IMG/VR virus record: IMGVR_UViG_3300024317_000017 | Location: 1 to 22,639 of that record | Length of the DNA: 22,639 nt | Origin: a virus | Direction: 5' to 3' (one strand) | Shown: positions 22,162 through 22,639 of the stretch, one piece after another | Numbering within the stretch: the stretch's first letter is position 1 | Layout: each line of letters begins with the position of its first letter | Made by a program: the position numbers and the translations under genes | Notes under the pieces: model-generated | Told to the model about the DNA's origin: nothing | The model's database searches: none | What the model saw: the letters and a program-made list of their open reading frames with translations, nothing else

Positions 22162-22260
22162 ATGAACAAAAGTATATCAAGATTTAATTTAATATGCAAT
22201 AGTAGGCGTTATGAATTTTTTAGATGGCCACTCCGGGCCGACCCTTTAGTTCTGAGTTAA
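22162..22260 (+). CDS. Possible leader peptide (32 residues)
   Basis: A short frame from ATG 22162 to TAA 22260 with AAAAGGTG ten bases upstream, a good ribosome site that sits in the loop of the hairpin ACGCA-TAAAAGG-TGCGT (22140-22156). The product (MNKSISRFNLICNSRRYEFF and WPLRADPLVLS) is basic and of no known family. The end of the frame carries two more inverted repeats (GGCC/GGCC at 22226-22239; CCTTTA/TAAAGG at 22243-22263). It may be a translated leader regulating the operon behind it rather than a working protein. Confidence 0.4.
   Translation: MNKSISRFNLICNSRRYEFFRWPLRADPLVLS
22171..22199 (-). promoter_or_regulatory. Candidate leftward promoter of the structured RNA
   Basis: On the - strand: TTGCAT (22199-22194), 17-base spacer, TATACT (22176-22171), with TG one base before the -10 (extended -10). 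The -35 is weak (three of six), the -10 is good (five of six). The start would be near 22164. Confidence 0.42.
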
Positions 22261-22299
22261 AGGTTTACATCATGCACAACAAGAGAGGACAATTATACC

Positions 22300-22521
22300 A
22301 TGAATGACAAATATTTGTATAATAAATATTTTGCTTTTTTAATGAATGAGATAAAGCGGTGTTCTAACAAACCCTTCCGTTACAACGAAATAAACGATTT
22401 TATAAATTCTCCTCTTGGCCAAAAAGGTTATCATCAATTCTGTTCGCTCGAAACTTTTCAAAAAAGAGGCACTAATACATTTCAACATATTTCAGAAGTT
22501 TTAAATGGAGTTAGCTTATGA
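22300..22521 (+). CDS. Hypothetical small protein before the replication gene
   Basis: A 73-residue soluble protein (NDKYLYNKYFAFLMNEIKRC, then NEINDFINSPLGQKGYHQF) with mixed helical character and many aromatic residues. GAGAGGA lies ten bases upstream of ATG 22300. Its stop overlaps the next start (ATGA), so both are co-translated. No known motif is seen. By position it may be an accessory factor of replication initiation. Confidence 0.6.
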   Translation: MNDKYLYNKYFAFLMNEIKRCSNKPFRYNEINDFINSPLGQKGYHQFCSLETFQKRGTNTFQHISEVLNGVSL

Positions 22522-22639
22522 TTAATAATATAGAAAAATTTGAAGGTTCTTTTTCCAGGGAAGAATCGGGATGCACCATTATGCTCAATCAAACAATTCA
22601 GTTTATCAAGGATGTAGATGTTCTAGGATTGTATGTTTA
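22518..22639 (+). CDS. Probable HTH replication/DNA-binding protein, N-terminal part
   Basis: The reading frame starts at ATG 22518, overlapping the previous stop, and is still open at the end of the window (about 40 codons). The visible part (EKFEGSFSREESGCTIMLNQ, then FIKDVDVLGLYV) resembles the beginning of phage replication initiation or DnaD-type proteins, in which such a DVxxLGLYxYL segment opens the winged-helix domain. The rest lies outside, so the call depends on this similarity and on the operon position. Confidence 0.45.
   Translation, partial: MINNIEKFEGSFSREESGCTIMLNQTIQFIKDVDVLGLYV

Larger units (their letters stand above)
21966..22164 (-). ncRNA. Candidate structured leftward RNA (about 200 nt)
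   Basis: Between a candidate promoter (22171-22199) and an intrinsic terminator (21966-21988), both on the - strand, five hairpins follow each other with no gene: ACGCA/TGCGT (22140-22156), GCGC/GCGC (22116-22126), a long one CTGACACA/TGTGTCAG with inner GGTAA/TTACC (22079-22114), GTAATTT/AAATTAC (22004-22024), and the terminator stem. The RNA would be complementary to the 5' leader and ribosome site of the small gene at 22162 on the + strand, so an antisense role is plausible. No known RNA family was recognised. The + strand can form the same hairpins, so the strand rests on the promoter and the T run. Confidence 0.5.

Overview
The window is part of an AT-rich (roughly 37-38% G+C by eye), tailed, podovirus-like phage or prophage genome. 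The morphogenesis genes follow the Salmonella phage P22 order: coat, then gp4-like adaptor, gp10-like stabilisation protein, and three ejection-type proteins. The GH108 endolysin and ordinary Shine-Dalgarno and sigma70 signals point to a Gram-negative, probably gammaproteobacterial, host. A more exact host cannot be read from the sequence. No integrase, portal or terminase gene lies inside the window.

Layout. (1) 1-7300, + strand: end of the coat gene, a beta-rich virion protein, gp4-like adaptor, gp10-like hub protein, an unknown small protein, and three tightly coupled ejection/internal virion protein candidates. (2) 7301-7615: a gap with a 40-codon membrane-peptide gene and a candidate promoter. 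(3) 7616-15619, + strand: nine tail-fibre or fibre-associated genes. Here a two-gene cassette has been duplicated (10913-11893 and 13036-14014) and has acquired different C-terminal domains, around a probable fibre-assembly chaperone gene. (4) 15626-16896, + strand: a tRNA-like gene with an abnormal anticodon loop, a small coiled-coil gene, a GH108 endolysin with a highly structured leader, and a VRR-NUC nuclease. (5) 16871-20992, - strand: a recombination/replication operon. In transcription order it encodes a helical protein of unknown function, a Sak4-like RecA-fold ATPase, an SSB-like protein ending in DDIPF, a Cas4/RecB-like Fe-S nuclease, and an SF2 helicase with a cysteine-rich C-terminus. 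(6) 21040-21083: divergent sigma70 promoters whose -35 boxes are the two arms of one palindrome. (7) 21106-21885, + strand: a Cro/YdaS-like repressor, a small acidic protein and a small membrane protein. (8) 21886-22299: a control region with hairpins, a leftward promoter on a 16-bp palindrome, and a candidate leftward structured RNA ending in an intrinsic terminator. (9) 22300 to the end, + strand: a small gene and the start of a probable HTH replication protein.

How the parts fit. The left two thirds build the virion and its variable adhesins. The endolysin releases progeny. The leftward operon provides annealing/recombination functions, and the divergent promoter pair with the Cro-like gene is probably its switch. 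The most unusual part is the region at 21930-22260. A candidate antisense RNA there would cover the leader of the rightward operon, which probably starts replication, and this recalls RNA-based phage immunity (C4 of P1/P22, CI RNA of P4) without recognisable sequence identity to them. All functional names are from motif reading and gene order; no database search was possible.
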